Assembly (NCBI RefSeq): GCF_007565055.1
Contig: NC_044566.1
Coordinates: forward strand, 56,279,332-56,343,331
Length of the DNA: 64,000 bases
Reading direction: 5' to 3'
DNA from: Rhinopithecus roxellana
Taxonomy: Eukaryota > Chordata > Mammalia > Primates > Cercopithecidae
Made by a program: the position numbers and the translations under genes. Under the pieces are notes generated by a model. The model made no database searches, had not been told where the DNA came from, and was given only the letters and a program-made list of their open reading frames with translations. Positions 39,300-53,965 of the stretch are shown one piece after another (within the stretch, counting starts at the first letter, position 1; every line of letters starts with the position of its first letter).

Positions 39300-41990
39300 C
39301 TCAATGCTTAATCCTAATTTACTAAATATATAACAGTTAAACAAATGGAAACTGTTTTGCATTTGTGCTCAACGCATAGTTTGTGAGAATCATCTAAACA
39401 AATATAAGTAACTGTATTTCCTACATTTTCACTGCAGTATAGTTTGCCATTACAAGAATATATCACACGTGATTTACCTACTTTTTTGTTGATGTCCACT
39501 TGGATTGTTTATATTTTTATATTTTTTCTGTTATAGATAGGGCTTCCAGGGGCATTCTTTTATCTGTGTTTTGGAGTACATGTGCAACAATTTCCCTTCT
39601 ACCTATTTAGAGGTAGGTATGCTGGTATGTAGAATTTGCTTATTTTCAATTTTACTACATAATACCTGACAGTTTTATAACGTGGTTATATCAACATACA
39701 CCTCTTAAAGCACCGTTTAAGATTTCTGGTTTCTCCACAATCTCATCACAATTTATATTGTCACACATTTTCATTTTTTTAATTAAAAAATTCCTCATGC
39801 TATCTAGTCCATGATGTATTGTCACACATTTTCAATTTGCCAGTGTAGTGTGTGTAAAATGGTATTTTGTGATTTTAATTTGAATTTCTGTGACTACTAA
39901 GGAGATTGAGCTTTTGTTCATGTTTATTGACCATGTTCATTCTTTTGTGAAATGCCTATTCAGGTATTTTTGCCTATTTTCTACTGAGATGTTTTAATTT
40001 TTAGTATAGAGGCTATTTATAAATTTTGTATTAATCCTTTATCAATTATATGGCTGCAAATTGTGTCAACTTACAGTTTATGGTTTATCTTTTTAACTGT
40101 CTTTATATCTTTCAATAAATACAAATTCTTAATGCAGTATGAGTTATTCATCTTTTCCTTTATTCTTCACATTTTCTGTATCCTTTAAAGAAATACTCTC
40201 TTATCCTAATGTTGAAAAAATACATATTCTTCTACAAATTTGTTTACTATTTTTCTGTTCACATGAAAGTCTTTAATCCACTTGGAATTGCTTCTTGAGT
40301 ATGATATGCTCTAGGGTCTTAATTTTATTTTATTTTTCCCCATTGGAATAACTGATTCACTTACTAAAAAAATCCTTCTTGTCCCTTCTGGTCTGCAGTG
40401 CCCACTCAGTCACAAAACAACTTTTCATATGCATGGTGTTCTGTTCTTGGGCTGTCTGTTCTGTTCCGTTTTTCTATTTGTCCATTCTTGCACCAATACC
40501 ACAGTGTCTTAAATAATATAACCTTGTCTAGTAAGGCAAGCCTCTCTACCTCATTCTTTGTCTTCAATAGCATTTTGATTATTTATTCTTTGCTTTTTGC
40601 TTTCCAAAAGTCCTAGAATAAGCTTGTCACACTTCACAAAAAATTAAAATAAAAGCAAAAATATGGTTGGCATCTTTACTGCAATCACACTAAATCAACA
40701 GATCAATCTGAGGAAAATTTAAATTTTTTTATTTGATTAAATCAATCCATGAACATGGTATATCTGACTATCTATTTTAAGTTTGCTTTAATGTGTTTCA
40801 ATATAATTTTATAATTTTTTCATGAAGATCTTACACATCTTTTCTAAGGTTTATATTCCTTGATACTTTGTATTTTAGTGCTATGATAAGTGATATCATT
40901 TAAATTACATTTTCTAGCTGTTTTGCTGGCATATAGAAATGTAACTAATTTTTGTATATTCATTTTATATCAACCTTACTAATTTTTCTCATGAATTGTA
41001 AAAATTTTTCATTAAATTTACTTGATTTTTCTATTCAGATGGTCATATTCTCTAAGAATGATTTTCTAATCCTTGTACTTTTTATTTCTTTATCTTCCCT
41101 TACTATGTTTGAACAGCAGTATAACAATAAGCATCCTTATCATCTCCCTTATTTAAAGAAAATACTTCAATATTTCTTCATTCAGCAGGATGACTGCAGT
41201 AGATCTGGGGGCTCCTATTTTGGGACTTCCCTTCTATTGCCAAGATTTTTTAAATCATGAATGCATGGTGAATTTTTATTTAATACTTTTCTATATCTGT
41301 TGAGATTATCACATGAGTTTTCTCCCTTAAGCTATTTTAGTGATGAGTAACATCGGCTGATTTTCTTTTGTTAAGCCAATCGTGCTTTCCTTGGATAAAC
41401 TCTACTAGCTCAAGATGTGTTTTATTTTTTATATCTCTAGTTTGTCTTGACAATGTTTGCATCTATTTTTATAGATGAGATTGAGTTATAATGGTCTTTT
41501 TTAAAAAAAACTGTTCTTGTTAGATTTTGGTATCATGCTTTTGCTAGTCTCTTAAAATAAATTGAGGGGAATGTTCTCTTTACTTATACTTAAGAATTAT
41601 TTTTGCAGGATGGAAATTATTTGTTCCTTCAATATTTGGCAGAACTCACCTTTTTTGTGTGTGGGCCTGTTGTTTTCATTATGGGAAGATTTAAATTCTG
41701 ATTCTATATTTCTTTTCAAGTCAGTTTTGGTAAGTTATGTTTTTGAAGACTATTTCATCTAAGTTTTAAAATGTATTGTCATAAACTCTTATTATCTTTT
41801 AAATAACTGAAACATGTGCAGTTAGATCTGCTTTTTTATTCTTAATATTATTCACTTTCACCTTCATTTTATTCTTACTTTATCTTTCCAAAGTTTGATC
41901 TATTTTATTAGAGTTTTTAAGGAACCAGCTTTTGTCTCTGATGATTCTCTGTATTGTGTATTTGTTTTCTAGAACATTAAATCAATTCTG
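39300..41990 (-). mobile_element. Old L1M, 3' portion, minus strand
   Basis: Minus-strand L1 wording throughout, such as 'tgcccactcagtcacaaaac', 'tagtaaggcaagcctctcta' and 'agattttggtatcatgctt'. Highly decayed. The 5' part of the same relic seems to continue at 42900-44900. Confidence 0.7.
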
Positions 41991-41999
41991 TATTAATTT

Positions 42000-42908
<909 letters not shown>

Positions 42909-44900
42909 TTTCTAACTTCTGAAGTTAGATGCTTAGTTCATTGATTTTCTAAAGTATTTTCTAAAGTCTATTATGATTTCTACTTTGAACAATGTACAAC
43001 TAAGAATATTTCAAATAGTTTAAATATATAGATTTAACTTTTTTCCCTTTGATTACTCATTTCCTATTTAATTGCATTGTAGGGAAGAATATTGACAGTA
43101 TGAATCAGTATTTGGAAATTTGCTGATTTTTTTTTCTATTTTCTTTTTATAATTCTTTAATTCTTGCCTCATATTATTAAGGTCATATTATTTTGTGCTG
43201 GTAGGTAGAAATAGATTGTTTGTTTTTGATCAATTAACTTTTTTATCATTGTGTAAGACTTAGAAATTTTTACCTTAATATACTTATTTGAACTTTGTTA
43301 GTATTTATGTGGTATATGTTTTCCATCTTTATATTTCAAATTTTATCATCTCATTATATTTTAAATGCATCTCTTATCAACAACATAGAGCTAGATCTAA
43401 AAATTCCAGTCTAGCAATTTGGCCTCTTAAATGGAGTTTTTAGCATAGTTATATTTTTGTAATTACTAAAATATTTGGGTTATTTTCAGCATCTTATTTT
43501 GTGCTTTATAATTGTTCCACTCGTTCTATGTTTCTTTCACTTTCCTTTCATATCTTATTTTACATTAATTTTAAAAATTATATTATTTTTCTCTATTATT
43601 TTGGAAATTATACACCCTATATTTATCAATTAAAATTTGCTTATTCTAGAAATACATTTTAAAGAATTTAAGTGAGAACTTATGGAAAGTAAACATTTTT
43701 AGACATAGTTCCTCTGAAGAATATCTTGTTGTCACCCTTATTTGTGAGAATGATTTTCTTTAATACACAATTCTATGTTGATAATTATTTTCTTTTTGCC
43801 TGTTGAAGATACCATTCTACTGTTCTCTGGCTTCCATTTTACTCCTCCTAGGTTCATTATTTGCAGTAATTATGTTCTATAAACTCACTGTTAACACTGA
43901 ATTATTAAATACTGAGCCACTTCTCCTAGAGAAAATAAATGGTGAGGTTCCATGAGCATGTGATCACAACATTTTCATCAGCTTATCAATACATAACCTT
44001 GTTTTTTATGTGTTTCTGTTTAAAAACACCTTATTTAATCTATATTGTTGATTAATTAACATTGAACTTGCAGCCCACAGCACTGTACTCACATCTGAAT
44101 GCAGCTTCTGTAACACGTGTATTTTCCCCTAAAGACACCTCATAGTCTTCTTGTTCTTAGGAACACTAACAATATTTCAACACTATACTTGAGGAGAATT
44201 TTAAACTGCAAAATCACCAACAAAAAGCACAGAAATCGAAAAATATGCTACTAAATAGACTGTGAAAAAGACACATGTTTATAGTGTAAGAGCTAACACT
44301 CTAATAGTATATATGTCAATTTTATTTTTAAAATGTTTTGATAAAATTTTGATTTTCTTAGACTTCATAAATCTGGGGCTTAATATTTGTCATCGGTTCT
44401 TTAAGAATGCTCAGCCATTTCTTCTTCAAGTTTTCTGTCACCCATTTTCTCTCTCTTTCTTTTTCTGGGACTCTAGACATATTTTTGAACTCTTTACTTT
44501 GTTATTTATGACTCCTAACTATTATTTAGTGTCTTTCATTTCTTTGTCTCTCTGTGTTGCATTATGGATTCGTTCTTTAAATCTAATTTCCAGTTTACTA
44601 AATCTTTCTGCAGCTATATCAAATCTGCTGAAAAAGTCATTGTTTAGACTTTAATTTCAGTTGGTTTCTTTAATTTTTACAAGTTCTTTTTGATACTTTT
44701 TTTTCAAATATTATTGGTCTTTTTAAAAATCCCTTGCTTTTGGCTTGAAATCTTTATCCTCTCTTCTATTATGTTAAACATACTACATATATGCATATAT
44801 TTTTATATCCCATGTCTGATAATACCACTATCAGAAGTCATTTTAATTCTGATTTTTTCACTTTTTTCTAGCTCATATTCCTGATGCTTTCTTTATTAAT
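42909..44900 (-). mobile_element. Old L1M, 5' portion, minus strand
   Basis: AT-rich minus-strand L1 sequence ('atgcatctcttatcaacaac', 'gccattctactgttctctgg'-like at about 43810). Bases 43915-44270 look like a separate inserted element ('acatctgaatgcagcttctg', 'gttcttaggaacactaac'). Boundaries approximate. Confidence 0.55.
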
Positions 44901-44917
44901 CTATTTAGTGTTTCTTC

Positions 44918-44985
44918 CTCCTCTTCTTCCTCTTCCCCCTTCTACTTCTTCCTCTCCCCCTCATCTTCCTTTCTTTTCTTCACCA
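44918..44985 (+). repeat. Pyrimidine-rich (CTT/CCT)n tract
   Basis: About 70 bp of almost pure C/T ('tcctcctcttcttcctcttc'). Confidence 0.85.
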
Positions 44986-44989
44986 TTAC

Positions 44990-45690
44990 CCTATAATCTT
45001 TAGAAGTACATTAGTAACAATTTTTTGAGACTTGGCTTGAAGATGTATTTCTTCAGTGAGGACTCAGTTCACTTTTCCTAAATGCCTGGAAACCATTTTA
45101 AACTGAACTGAGAGCTTCAAGGCTTTTTAGGTCACCAGGACAGTATGAATTTAGGCTGCAAACCTACATGAGGCCCAGAGTGTATACCTAAATTCTTAGG
45201 GAATATTTTCCTCCTTAACCTAAAACAAAATTTTGAGATAGGCACCCTTTCTCTGAGAGTGTATGGGGTTTCCTTTTCAGCATTTCATGATAAGCATATT
45301 TTGGGTTTTGTCTTCAATCTTCCTGCATCAGGAGGCTATGAAAACTAAAGCTCAGTGCCCTCAGGGTAAAGCCAGTTTGAGTTCTTTTTCCCTTTGTGTG
45401 TGTATTTGTTACTTGAACCACACCCACAGATCCTTATCAAAACAGTATATTCTATCATTTGGCCTCACATTTTATTAGAACCAAGAAGGGTAGGAGAGTT
45501 TTTCAGAGTTTGGTGTCACATCCATGCATACTAGGTTAGTGTTGTGAAAGTTCTGAACACTGGGTAGGGTGCAGTGGGAGGGGAATATGTTTCACTCTTT
45601 GCGCAGTTTTTCAAACTATTTTCTTGAATTTTCTTTTCAAACTACAAAGCCAGAAAGTGTTCATGCAATAGGGCATTAGCATAGAGATAC
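44990..45690. other. Intergenic DNA, no gene recognised
   Basis: Unique-looking sequence between L1 relics. Confidence 0.4.
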
Positions 45691-45694
45691 ACAA

Positions 45695-46540
45695 AGAAAA
45701 GGGCAACAATCTGTCTCCCCCACTATTGGCTCCTTAACAGCGAATATTTACACTTTTGGATGCATGTTTATCCTTAGCTCTGTAAGCTCATACAATTATA
45801 TGCAAACAGATACACAATACAGATTCTCTTTCTTTCTCTTCATTACCAAATGAGATCATACTATAAATATCTCTGCCACTTGCCTTTTCATATAACAGCA
45901 TATCATGTTCCTCCATGTCAATATATGTAGCCTAATTCATATGTTATTAATAGAAGTGTGTTATTCTGCAGTATGTATATATGTGCTCCAATTTATTCAG
46001 CCATTTCTCTATTTATAAACAGTAGTTTTCCTGCCAGAATTTTACCATTGATGGTAGGGAAAGATCAGCAATGAACATTCTAGACACAAGCGCTTATGTA
46101 CTGGTGCTTTTATTTTTGTAGAATAGATCTTGCTGGATCAAAGACTCTGTTTGCGATTTGCTTTCCAAAAAAATTACAGCTATTGTATAAGAGTGTCTTT
46201 TCTTCCATATTTTAGCCAACAATATATTTTATCAGTCTTTCTAATAGATGCCAGACTGATGAGGGGAAATGTGTCTCATGTTTGCCTTGTTTACTTCGAC
46301 CTGAATTTTCAATAAGGTTGAGCATTCTTCCATATGATTAATAGCCATTCGCCTCAACTCTAATGTGGAAAACTGCATACACTTTATTCATTTTCTATCA
46401 GATTGCTTGATGTTTACCTATACATTTCTATGGCTCTTTGTAAGTTAGAAAGAGTAATCTTTGTCTGTCATATATATTTCAAATATTTTTTTCCAGCCTA
46501 TCATTTGTTTTTTGACTTTGCATTTGGTGTATGGAAATTT
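45695..46540 (-). mobile_element. Old L1-type fragment, minus strand
   Basis: 'tgagatcatactataaatat', 'gccacttgccttttcatata', 'cttgctggatcaaagactct' resemble the minus-strand tail of old L1s. Confidence 0.55.
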
Positions 46541-46544
46541 TTAT

Positions 46545-47640
46545 CAGTTTCATTGAGCTATTAATTTACATACAATAAAACTGACCTGTTTTAAGTGTAC
46601 AATGTGGTAGATTTTGACAAATGGGTAATGGTATGTAACCATCACCACAATGATGATATAGAAGTTTCATTATCCCACATATTTTACCTGTGCTTCTTTG
46701 TAGCCAATCTTTTCCCAACTCTAGCCCTGTGACCACTGATCTGGTTTTCTTGCCCTTTCTGGAATTTCATATAAATGAAATTATGCAGCATGTAGTCATT
46801 TGTGCCTGTCTTTTTTCACTTAACATAATACCTTGAGATCCCATGTTGTGTGTATCAGCAGTTCCGCTTTTTAAATAGCTGAATAGTGTTCCATTGTATG
46901 CATATTCCACAGTTTGTTTATCCATTCACCAGTAAATGTTTATTTCAGTTGTTTTATCTAATATGAATAAAACTGGTAAAAAATTTTAAACACAAGTCTG
47001 CATAAACATATTTTTCTTTTTCTTGGGTATATATCTAGGTATGGGATTGATGGGTCATAGAGTAGGTACAAAAACACCAGCAAATTATTTTTCAAAATAA
47101 TTGTATCGTTTTGTATTCCAAACAGGGATGATGAAGAACTTCAGCTGCCTAGCCTCCTCCCCAACACTTGGTATTATCAGTCTTTTTATTTTTAGTTATT
47201 CTGTTGGGTGTGCAATGGTATCTCATTGTGGTTTGGGTTTGCATTTCCCTAAAGACTAAAGATGTTGGGCATTCTTATGTATTCTTTGGTGATGCGTCTA
47301 TTCAAATCTTTTGCCTTTCTGCCTCTCTTTTTTGTTCTGATCCCTGTTGAGCTGTAAGAGATCTTTATTCTGGATGCAAGATCTTTATCAGATACATATT
47401 TTGCAAATTTTTTTGCTACTTTGTGGCTTGCCTTTTCATTTTCTTAACAGTGTCTTTTGAAGAGCAAAAGTTTTTTAATTTCATAAAAACCATCTTAACT
47501 AATTCTTACTTATGTTTCATGTTTTTGGGTCTTCTCTAACCTTTCTATAACCAAAGGTCACAAAGATGTTTTTCCCATATTCTAGAAATTTTATTGTGTC
47601 AGTTTTTGCATTTAGATTTATGGTACATTTGAGTTAATTA
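46545..47640 (-). mobile_element. L1M 3'UTR and ORF2 end, minus strand
   Basis: 'ctgttttaagtgtacaatg', 'gtaaccatcaccacaatgat' (3'UTR-like), then 'cctcctccccaacacttggt', 'gtatctcattgtggtttggg' (ORF2 end). Decayed. Confidence 0.8.
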
Positions 47641-48261
47641 TTAAGTGAAAGAAGTTATAATACAATACATTACATCCATTAGCATCCTACATTTTTCTGT
47701 TTAAAGTTACACTTTTGGTATATATACATATACATGAAAAAATTTAGAATATATATGTACCAAACATATTTTGATTTTTTTCACTTAAAAGATTACCAAC
47801 AGCAGAAATGTAGTACGTTTTCTCTTTGTTTAAAAGATACCTTTGAAAATCCACTTCTACAAATTAAATTAAAGTTTAAAAGACTCCTTGGGATACATTA
47901 AAAACTTGCCAATGACTCTTTGACTTTACTTGTAAAGTTATTCAGTCTACAGGTGTATTTTATAAAAGGACAAGCACTATTGTATGAGCCCCTAATTTAA
48001 AAAGTCCCAGGTGTTTCAGGTGAGGTCTGATTCATGCTTAGAAGATTTAACATAACTATTGTGACTTCTTAAATATTTGTATTCTATAGAATCAGTGAGA
48101 GTTCTCAGAAAATATAATTATATAAAATATAATTAATAGAGTAGTATACAGTACTTTAATGTGAGTATACATTAATAAATATAAAAAGTAAATTGTTTGT
48201 CTCTCAAAAATTTTTGGAACTAAGAGTGTGGCTCAATAAAGTTCTATTCGAAAGCATTTTA

Positions 48262-48605
<344 letters not shown>

Positions 48606-48849
48606 AGATGTATTTTAGCAAAGGTGACTATTTTTTAGGTTAATTTTAGGATCCTTAAGTAAAATTTTCATTATTTTGGGGGAATTACTCCATGCCTTGG
48701 GGCAGTGATAGAATATATAAGTAAGTATACATTCTTAAGTTACTTTTCTAAAATCCTTGTGTCAAGAATAACCTGTAATTTTACATAATTTTATTTTTCA
48801 CTTGGAGATGCCATATTTAATCCATGGACTTAAAGAACTTTGCAGATTT

Positions 48850-49395
48850 GAATACTTTGCTAAGTTCAGATTCACTTCTCTGCTTAAAATCCTTCAGTGA
48901 TTTTCTTTTTCTTTAGGACAAGTCCATATTCCTTAATAAGGCCCTCAGGATGTGGGGTGCTGGCCCCTGCCCACCCTTGCAGCTGCCTCTCTCCACTCTC
49001 TCTGCCTGTGCCCCAGCCACTCTGCCCAGCTTTTCTTCCTTGAACAAGCTGCTTCCCACTCAAAGTCTTCACTCAGCTGTTTCTTCTGCTTGGAATAACG
49101 CCCTTCCCCCTTGTTGCCTGGCAAACTTCAGGTGTCTGCTTAAATGTTACTTCCTTAGGGAAGAAATGCTCTCCTTGAAGTTATTTGTGTTCTTTTCCTT
49201 CATGGTACTTAAATAATTATTTGTGTAAGTATGGGTTTAATCCAATCTCCCTACAAGCTACCAATGCCTGGGCACAGGATATTTGTAACTCTATCTCATG
49301 ATTGTATTACTTCTACCTAGCATGGTGCCTGGCACATTGGAGACACTCAAAAATTACTTATTAGATGAATGGATGAATGAATGAAAATTTATGTG
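48850..49395 (+). mobile_element. L2 3' end
   Basis: Clear L2 order: 'tctgcttaaaatccttcagt', 'agctgcttcccactcaaag', 'cttctgcttggaataacgcc', 'agcatggtgcctggcacatt', with a tail of (atga)n. Confidence 0.85.
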
Positions 49396-49399
49396 GTCT

Positions 49400-51455
49400 A
49401 TGAATACTCATGACCTCAAAATGGCATTGAAGTCAAGTATATAATCCTTGATATAAAAATGTGAATTTTTCCTATCACTGGATCTCTAGATAATTATTTT
49501 CTGGAGAGAACATGTTGACCTCTAATTACTTGAGTACATTGAGAGAGTCATTGGCCATCTGCCATCAACCTGGAGAGAGACTGTAGGCAGTAAGGTGATG
49601 GAGCCTGCTGTGACCATGTTCTGTTGAAAGTTTTTATCAACAACTGAGATGATGATGTTGGTGCAGTGTTAATCAGACTGATAGGATGCTGGAGGGATCA
49701 TTCAAGTATAATATGCCCTTATTAGGATCCAAAAGGATCTCACTCAACAGATTTGAATGGGGGATCAAATAACAATATACAACGTTAATAAAGGAAAATT
49801 CCAAGTGGGCACTGGACTTAGGTCCCCTAAATCTAATTGAACAAATGCAGAATGAGGGGTCTTAAGAGCAAAACATGTGAAAACCTTGGAGATTTTTATT
49901 GACTGGATGAGTCAATAGCATGGCATGCCTGTCGGAGACATTGATTAGATGTTAGGCTCCTATAATGGAAGCACCATGTCAACAGTCAATGAAGTCATGG
50001 AGCTTCCCCAGTCAGACCACCCCTGCTGTGCCATGCCCAGTTCTGGGAGGCAGATGTGGAGGGAGATACTGACAGTTGCACTGCTGTGAGCATTTCCAAA
50101 GATGTCAAATGAGAAGCAGTTGAAGGGCTGAGGATTCCTAGTTAATGAGGAGTCAAATTTGAGAGAAAGTAATGAGACTGTCAAGTAAAAGCCAAGACCA
50201 TTTGATTTGTTCTCCACAGGTCTAAAGGGTAGACCCAGGGTGCACAGGAAAATTCCAGGGAAGTGGATCTTAGTTGAATTTGAGGAGCTGTCCAGCAGGG
50301 GAGTGGGCTGTGCAGAGTTCCCCTTCACTAAAGCAAATTACATTTAGGCAGGAAACGAAGAAAAGAGCTTTCGGAAGCTCTCCGCTAGTTTACAGAGGTC
50401 TGTCAGAGTAGTAGGGGCCTTTCTTCCTCTGTGCAGGTCCAGAATCTCATGTAGTTTGGACCTCAGCATGTTTAGAGTTCCAAACCAAAGGTAAACAGCC
50501 AGTTAAAACAATTTATTTTAAAGATCTCATTTACTATGTCTAGAATTCCATGATCTATCCTAACACTCAAAGGGATAATCTTATTCCTCTTCACTTTTGC
50601 CACAGAGGCAACAGAATGGAGGCTGGAAGACAACTTGTTGTGGAGGGAATTCATGCACTGGGTAAAAATTGATAGGCTTCTGCCAAGGTCTCACATCACC
50701 AAGTTTCTGTGATTCTAGTAGAAGCCAGAAGTATGTTCTCTGTAATTAGAGGGAATTAGATAAACTATCAGGAAATGCCATAGTCTTCAGAAGAAAAGAA
50801 ATACAAAGGAAAATCAGACTGATGATTATGTTCTGTGAATCTGCTTCTCACAATTGTGGCAGCCACTACATATACACAGTCCCCCAACCCAGGAGCACTA
50901 TATGCCCATAGCCACAGAGGAGAGATTATGAATGAGCCAGAGCAAATCCTTCCTCCTAGAGGGAAAAACAGGAAGTGTATCTCTTCCTGCTCATATTCTC
51001 ATTCTACAGTTCTACTTGAATCTACGTGATTCAGCATATTGTTTATGAACAAGGCAATGAAAAGAACCTGAAAAGAGATACATCATGAATTAAAAAGTAT
51101 TATTCCGAAGAATAATGGTTCTCTGTCTCTTTCCTGGTTTGCACTAAAACCTTACATTCAGGAAGACAAGCACACTTAGATAAGATTGTCTATCCACTAT
51201 GTTGCCAGAGGTGAAAGTGCAAATGTTCTCATGAGAAGTTTAGTCCAAAGACACGTTTGAGGGGATCCATCACTAAAAGAAGCAGTGTTCATGATAGCAA
51301 GGAGTTAACTGTCTGTTATGAAGTAATAAGCTCTTTGATTAAAAGACTGCATTTTCCAAAAAAGATTACACTTTGCACTAGAATTTGGTATTGCTTTATA
51401 AGCATATGGCCTTAGCAATTGAAAAACTGACTTGAATTTTAAAACATAGGGATTT
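49400..51455. other. Intergenic DNA, no gene recognised
   Basis: Mostly unique-looking. Bases 49850-50330 may be an old reverse L2 ('gatgtcaaatgagaagcagt'). Short frames on both strands only. Confidence 0.4.
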
Positions 51456-51457
51456 TA

Positions 51458-51645
51458 AATCTTGAAGTTGGGCTTGACATTTTTAAGCTACATGACTGTG
51501 GGCAAATGATGTAACCTCTCTATGTCTAAATTCCGTCATCTGTAAGATGAGGATAATAATGTCAATGCCTACCTTGCATGGTTCTTATGAGAATGAAATA
51601 AGAAAATGTATAAAAGCCGCCAGCATGGCAAAAAGCAAGCACAGA
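51458..51645 (+). mobile_element. MIR
   Basis: 'acatgactgtgggcaaatga', 'aagatgaggataataatgtc', 'atggttcttatgagaatgaa'. Confidence 0.75.
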
Positions 51646-51649
51646 GTTA

Positions 51650-53480
51650 ATGGGAGCCACTGACAGAGCTGGGGCCTAGTCATTTTCAACCTGTAGGATA
51701 CAGAGCTGTGTCTGCTTGGGAAGGCAGTTGGGATACAGCTTAAATAGCATTTGCTTTTGGGAGCTAGAGTGAGATCTTCATTACTTTCAGATGATCCTGG
51801 GGAAAAGGATATATTAATTCCATTCACTTCTTTGATCAATACCTTAGTGATGTAAAGGAAGTAGCATTCGTTTTTGAAAATTACTTGAATTAGGAGTTTT
51901 CTAGTTAAATTTCATTTCAATAAGGAATTATTGTTGAATATAAATTAGATTTGCCAAAGGCTTAAGCTACCCTGGAATGAACTTTAGTACCAGGCTGCTG
52001 TCCTGGACTAAATGATATGACCATGATGTAGGGCCAATGTAAACTATTTAATGTGCTCATCTACTTAATTATCAGTTACCCCCTGGTTTCCTTAAAGAGC
52101 TAATGATGCTCAACTATTTCTAGTGAGAGCACTTTGCTACCGAGAGACTCAAACACAAAGGTGTTTCTCTGAACACATTATATGCATGTGCTAGGAAGAG
52201 GTAAGACGCTGGTGAGTTACTTAAAGCTCTTAAGAAATGACCCTAGTAGAATATCCGTAGGGGTTAAGAGATGAAATTTATTTCCTGGCTTAGCATTTTA
52301 GAAGAAATCACTTGGCATTTGTCATTGGCAAGATAAAAAGAAGCTCTGATTTCTGTTCTCCAGAAGATGTACTTGGCTTCTTCCTTTCTCTTAATTTACC
52401 CCCATGGCTCTCATTTTGCATCAGAATGTGAAAGAATAGGCTTACTACTTTGCATTTAGTTAATTTGTTGAGTTCACTGTACTCTTATCTCTGGGCTATT
52501 AAATAGTTCAAAAATAAATATTGCATCACTTGTGGAATATGTAGCATGGATCTCATTTGAGCTGTGTTTTAAAACAAATGGTAATTATTTAGGATTTACA
52601 TCATACTTGGAAAGTATTTCAGAATAGTACTTTTTAATAATAAGTAGTCAAATACATAACTGGGATCAATGGACAAGAGAAAAATAAAATTTTAATTTTC
52701 CATTGAAAGGTGTAGGCTCAGGAAGAGAGAAAAATACTTATGTGTATTTGTATACTTAGGTGTATTTGGGACAAATACAAGTCGTGGGCGACAGGATTGA
52801 AAGTCAGATTAACTGGATCAACATTCAGGCTGCATACTGAGCCAGTCTAAGATTTCACCGAAATCTGGGAGCTGCTCCCACTCCCTGGACTTTTGTGCAA
52901 AGACTGGAGGAAGCTGTGAACAGCCTGGGCTAGGAGAACATTCCCGCTTTGGGAGGAGAGGCTCGCATGAGCTCATGGGGCTTTCCACCGCAGACCCAGC
53001 CTTGGCAGCCACAAAGTGTCCAGTAGTGAAACCTGGCCCTTAAGTTCTCAAGGGCCTGTTGGAACATATTTCACTCTAAGCAGAGGTCACTATTCCAAGG
53101 GTGACTCATGTCTTGGGGTCAAGTGGAGATGATGGGTGTGGGATCCATGAGCAGATCGAGCTCTTCCCAACGTAGGGGGCACCAGAGTGCATAGCTTGGG
53201 AGGGTTGGTCATCCGAAGAGGCGCTGCGTAGATGAATCCCGGGCAAGAAGGATGAGAGGGTGATCCACTGGCTTCCATACCCTGGGAAAGGTGTCAGACC
53301 GTGAGGTCACATCGAAACGTATGGGTGTGGGTACCTCCTTCCCTCCCTCGACGGTGGGGGCCTCATCTCTGGGCCATATCACCTCTCTGCCTTGCACACT
53401 TCCTGGCTCAGACTCAGCCCTGTCCACGTTCTCTTCCACCATCTGATCTGCCCCCACCTCCCAACGACCACTTCTGGGGA
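51650..53480. other. Upstream region of DCLK1
   Basis: No recognised repeat over about 1.8 kb before the CpG island. GC content rises from about 52800. Likely to hold proximal regulatory sequence of DCLK1 (inference). Confidence 0.5.
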
Positions 53481-53624
53481 CTAAGGAGGTTTAGGGGTGT
53501 AGTCAAGCCAGATGCACCGAGGTCGCTGCGGTGGGAATAGGGCGCTGGGAGGGAGGAGGACCTGGGACGCAGCCGTGGTGGGTGCGCCCTGCCAAAAAGG
53601 GCGGGGGCGACGGGGCGCGCACGC

Positions 53625-53656
53625 GGAGGAGGAGGAGGTGGAGGGAGAAGGGAGGG
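53625..53656 (+). repeat. GGA-rich purine tract in the promoter
   Basis: Runs of GGA/GGAGG on the + strand, capable of forming G-quadruplex or triplex structures. Confidence 0.7.
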
Positions 53657-53659
53657 CGT

Positions 53660-53965
53660 GTGAGCGAGAGAGACAAGAAAAGGGAGCGCGCCTGCCGCCG
53701 CCGCCCTCCTCTGGAGAGAGAGGCTAGAGTGAGGCTGTGCGAAGCGCTGCATTTCAATGAGGACCGGCCGAGGCACGTCCCTGCAATAGTGGCCGCAACC
53801 GAGACGCCGCACTCCAGCAGCTGCTGCCGCCCAGCCCGGCCCCACCGCCGCCCCCCAGCCCTGCAGCCCCTCAGCCCCAGCCGCGTCTAGCCCGGCGAGG
53901 ACAGTACCAGGAGGCGGCCCCCAGCACGGCCACAAAGACCCCCGGCGGCCTCTCTCCGCGAACCG
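53660..53965 (+). other. DCLK1: DCLK1 exon 1 (non-coding, 5' end uncertain)
   Basis: GC-rich sequence ending in a good donor, GAACCG|gtgcgt at 53965/53966, inside the CpG island. It has one ATG only, opening a 10-codon upstream ORF (53757-53789). The coding start is in exon 2, so this exon is entirely 5'UTR. The left border is a guess; transcription may start anywhere from about 53500 to 53720. Identity as DCLK1 exon 1 is inferred from position, CpG island and donor; I could not align a cDNA. Confidence 0.6.
53757..53789 (+). CDS. Upstream ORF in DCLK1 5'UTR (10 codons)
   Basis: ATG AGG ACC ... CAA TAG, the only ATG in the presumed exon 1. Its context (tcaATGa) is weak to moderate, with C at -3. 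After the stop there is no further ATG until the DCLK1 start in exon 2. It could damp translation of the main frame. There is no evidence that the peptide itself matters. Confidence 0.45.
   Translation: MRTGRGTSLQ

Noticed and set aside
44262..44884. 130-codon plus-strand hydrophobic frame
   Set aside because: AT-rich antisense of an old L1; Leu/Phe/Ser-rich by composition, no domain.
53531..53890. 119-codon plus-strand frame in DCLK1 exon 1/promoter
   Set aside because: Low-complexity Arg/Gly-rich translation of GGA/CGC-rich DNA; likely chance.
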